Assembly (NCBI GenBank): GCA_002314855.1
Contig: DCHQ01000094.1
Location: forward strand, 10,941 to 25,785
Source: Lachnospiraceae bacterium UBA1748
GTDB lineage: Bacteria > Bacillota > Clostridia > Lachnospirales > Lachnospiraceae
DNA: 14,845 bases
Direction of reading: 5' to 3'
The translations under genes were made by a program, and so were the position numbers. Shown piece by piece: positions 13,074 through 14,845 of this stretch. Under the pieces are notes generated by a model that saw nothing but the letters and a program-made list of their open reading frames with translations, was not told the DNA's origin and did no database searches. Positions within the stretch are counted from its first letter, which is position 1. Every line of letters starts with the position of its first letter.

Positions 13074-14845
13074 ATGTTTTATTGTGTAATGCTGCTCGGT
13101 GTCGGGCAAAACAAAATTAAAACCATAAAAGTATATCGTGAACTTACTGGAGCAGGACTAGCTGAAGCTAAAAGGGATGTTGAAAATGCTCCAATAAAAG
13201 TAATTGGCGGCCTAAGCGAAAATGAAGCGCATGATGTTAGTGCAGCACTTCGTCAGTTAGGTAATACATCAAGTGTTGAGGTTGATAATGAATCAATAAT
13301 ACCAAACTCTACTTTACAGAATTATGACGTATTCGAAGCAGTTAAGAGTAGTGTAACTGATTATTCAGACCCATGGGATAAACCAAAGAAGTCTAAAAAA
13401 GCTGATAAAAAGGCAAAGAAGCTTCAAATGGCGCAAGAAAAAGCTGCTACAAAAGCTGCAATTAAAAGTGCTAAAAAAGCAATAGCGGAAGCTAAAGCTT
13501 CTAGCTATGAGGACAAAAGGAAGAAATCATCAACAAGACAAGGTGTTCTAATATTATTTATATCGGCACTAGTATATGGCGTGATTTTTATTTTATCATT
13601 CTTAGGGGCTAAGGGTTCGAATAACAAAAAAGCTGAGCCTCCTGTAATTGTACAACCAACAATGACTTCATATATGGATGGCAAATATTTATCCAAAGAA
13701 GATATTATGAATGAAATTGGTTCATCCATAGTATTTAATTATTTTGCAAATGATGCTTTTGGTAAAAATATAACAGAACTTACTGATGCGGAGCTTAAAA
13801 GTGTTATTTATATAGACTACAATACTGATAGTGATTATAGACGTCCATTTTTACAATATAAGCTTAAGGATGGACTAGAGCGTAGATTATCAGTGCCTCG
13901 GGAATCTCTTAAGTTTGAGTATTTTTCGATTTTCCCTAATCTTGAATATCTTGATTCTGAATATATAACAGAAACACGTACATATATTGTTGAGTTTGAT
14001 AAGTTAACTCATATTGGTTATGAAAGTGATGTCTGGGATTCGATAGATAAAGATTTGGATCCTGAAAAGATAACCAGTATGCATATATATGATGATTTTT
14101 ATCGACCTGATGTTACAAAATTTGTGAATTTAACAGAAATAGAAATTGAAAATGATTTTCATTCATTTGATTTTTCTGTGCTCCAACAGTTACCTAAGCT
14201 TCGTTCACTTAAGATTAATTCTGGTATGTCAGCTAATGTTGATGTCAGTGGTATAGTGGCACTTAAATCTTTAGAAGAGTTATATCTTAACTGTGAAGGA
14301 CTGAAAGATGTTAGATTTATTGAGAAGTTACCTAATTTAAAGGTTCTTTCAATTGAAAATACTAATGTTATCAGTATAGAGTCTGTGGCAAAAATAGGTA
14401 GTCAGCTCGATGAATTATATCTAATCGATAATTATTCTGTTGATGATTATAGTTTTATCAGCGAATTAACTAACCTTAAGAAGCTTGGATTTGTAGATAA
14501 TTTTGATCAGGATAATACAGGTTTTCCAGATATATCAAGATTAAAAGATTTAGACGAACTTATCATAGGTAAACCTCATGATTTATCTGCACTGCATAAT
14601 TTGTCAAATCTTGAGAAATTGACTCTTGAAAGTCCATACGATCACGATTTTAGCTTTCTTTTAAATATGCCTGAATTAAAAGAGCTTCATGTTCATCACG
14701 GTTCTTTGTATTCATCGGAAATATATACGATAGCAGAATGTACAAATATTGAAGAATTATGTCTTTACTACACATTTGTATGGGATGATATTTCATGTGT
14801 ACTTAACATGCCTAAAGTCAGATCATTACATCTTGATAATGCAAG
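13074..14845 (+). CDS. L7/L12-CTD-like, transmembrane, leucine-rich-repeat protein (3' end outside window)
   Basis: Open for 590 codons to the window edge with no stop. Residues 2-70 closely resemble the C-terminal domain of ribosomal protein L7/L12: LLGVGQNKIKTIKVYRELTG then AGLAEAKRDVENAP, with K14, I18, K19, R22, K33 and E37 aligning to E. coli K65, I69, K70, R73, K84 and E88. A Lys/Ala-rich stretch (103-151) leads to one hydrophobic helix (157-178). The positive-inside rule puts the N terminus in the cytoplasm and the rest outside. After a linker domain (183-350), leucine-rich repeats of about 23 residues begin, with key positions L376, L400, L422, L445, L468, L493, L513, L535, I559 and V582, and they continue past the edge. 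The start is supported by the first beta strand of the L7/L12 fold beginning at residue 2. It lies 9 nt after metA with only a weak GGAAAG, suggesting coupling. Function is unknown. Confidence 0.85.
   Translation, partial: MFYCVMLLGVGQNKIKTIKVYRELTGAGLAEAKRDVENAPIKVIGGLSENEAHDVSAALRQLGNTSSVEVDNESIIPNSTLQNYDVFEAVKSSVTDYSDPWDKPKKSKKADKKAKKLQMAQEKAATKAAIKSAKKAIAEAKASSYEDKRKKSSTRQGVLILFISALVYGVIFILSFLGAKGSNNKKAEPPVIVQPTMTSYMDGKYLSKEDIMNEIGSSIVFNYFANDAFGKNITELTDAELKSVIYIDYNTDSDYRRPFLQYKLKDGLERRLSVPRESLKFEYFSIFPNLEYLDSEYITETRTYIVEFDKLTHIGYESDVWDSIDKDLDPEKITSMHIYDDFYRPDVTKFVNLTEIEIENDFHSFDFSVLQQLPKLRSLKINSGMSANVDVSGIVALKSLEELYLNCEGLKDVRFIEKLPNLKVLSIENTNVISIESVAKIGSQLDELYLIDNYSVDDYSFISELTNLKKLGFVDNFDQDNTGFPDISRLKDLDELIIGKPHDLSALHNLSNLEKLTLESPYDHDFSFLLNMPELKELHVHHGSLYSSEIYTIAECTNIEELCLYYTFVWDDISCVLNMPKVRSLHLDNA

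Noticed and set aside
13074..13290. A true ribosomal protein L7/L12 gene (rplL), or a ClpS adaptor
   Set aside because: The frame continues without a stop into a transmembrane helix and leucine-rich repeats, the L7/L12 N-terminal dimerisation region and hinge are absent, and the segment matches the L7/L12 helix motif better than ClpS.
13505..13729. Minus-strand open frame inside the LRR gene
   Set aside because: Antisense to a continuous coding frame with clear domains, and no ribosome binding site or protein family is evident.
1..14845. CRISPR array, tRNA, insertion sequence or prophage
   Set aside because: No regularly spaced direct repeats, cloverleaf-like sequence, transposase, integrase or terminal repeats were seen; composition and coding density are even across the window.

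Overview
The window is AT-rich, densely coded bacterial chromosome and looks like a Lachnospiraceae-type Firmicute (Butyrivibrio, Pseudobutyrivibrio or Roseburia-like). This is inferred from GGAGG-type ribosome binding sites, a DUF4364 protein, a CdnL/CarD-like regulator, a LigA with substitutions I associate with this family, and an intracellular xylan side-chain cassette. I see no phage, insertion sequence, CRISPR array, tRNA or rRNA.

Positions 1-6430 (+) form a glucuronoxylan and hexuronate cluster: the 3' end of mannonate dehydratase (uxuA), fructuronate reductase (uxuB), a GH115 alpha-glucuronidase and an SGNH acetylesterase of the sialate-O-acetylesterase type. None of the complete enzymes has a signal peptide. 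The likely scheme is import of acidic, acetylated xylo-oligosaccharides, cytoplasmic removal of acetyl and (methyl)glucuronyl groups, and passage of glucuronate through UxuB and UxuA toward 2-keto-3-deoxygluconate. A strong hairpin with a poor U tract separates the catabolic pair from the two hydrolases. A bidirectional terminator at 6435-6471 closes the cluster.

Positions 6474-9087 (-) hold a three-gene operon read leftward: malic enzyme, a YhcC/YtqA-family radical SAM protein and a DUF4364 winged-helix protein. The genes are 3 nt apart or overlapping. A good promoter lies at 9141-9169.

Positions 9088-9470 are a divergent, very AT-rich intergenic region with back-to-back promoters for malic enzyme and for a CarD/CdnL-like regulator. 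The regulator most probably starts at GTG 9471 rather than the upstream ATG, and it has its own strong terminator at 9989-10030.

Positions 10120-14845 (+) carry ligA, then metA behind its own consensus-like promoter and without a SAM riboswitch. Nine bases after metA begins a long gene that runs off the window. Its product joins a ribosomal L7/L12 C-terminal-like domain, a Lys/Ala-rich linker, one transmembrane helix and at least ten leucine-rich repeats. This unusual architecture is the most interesting thing in the window.
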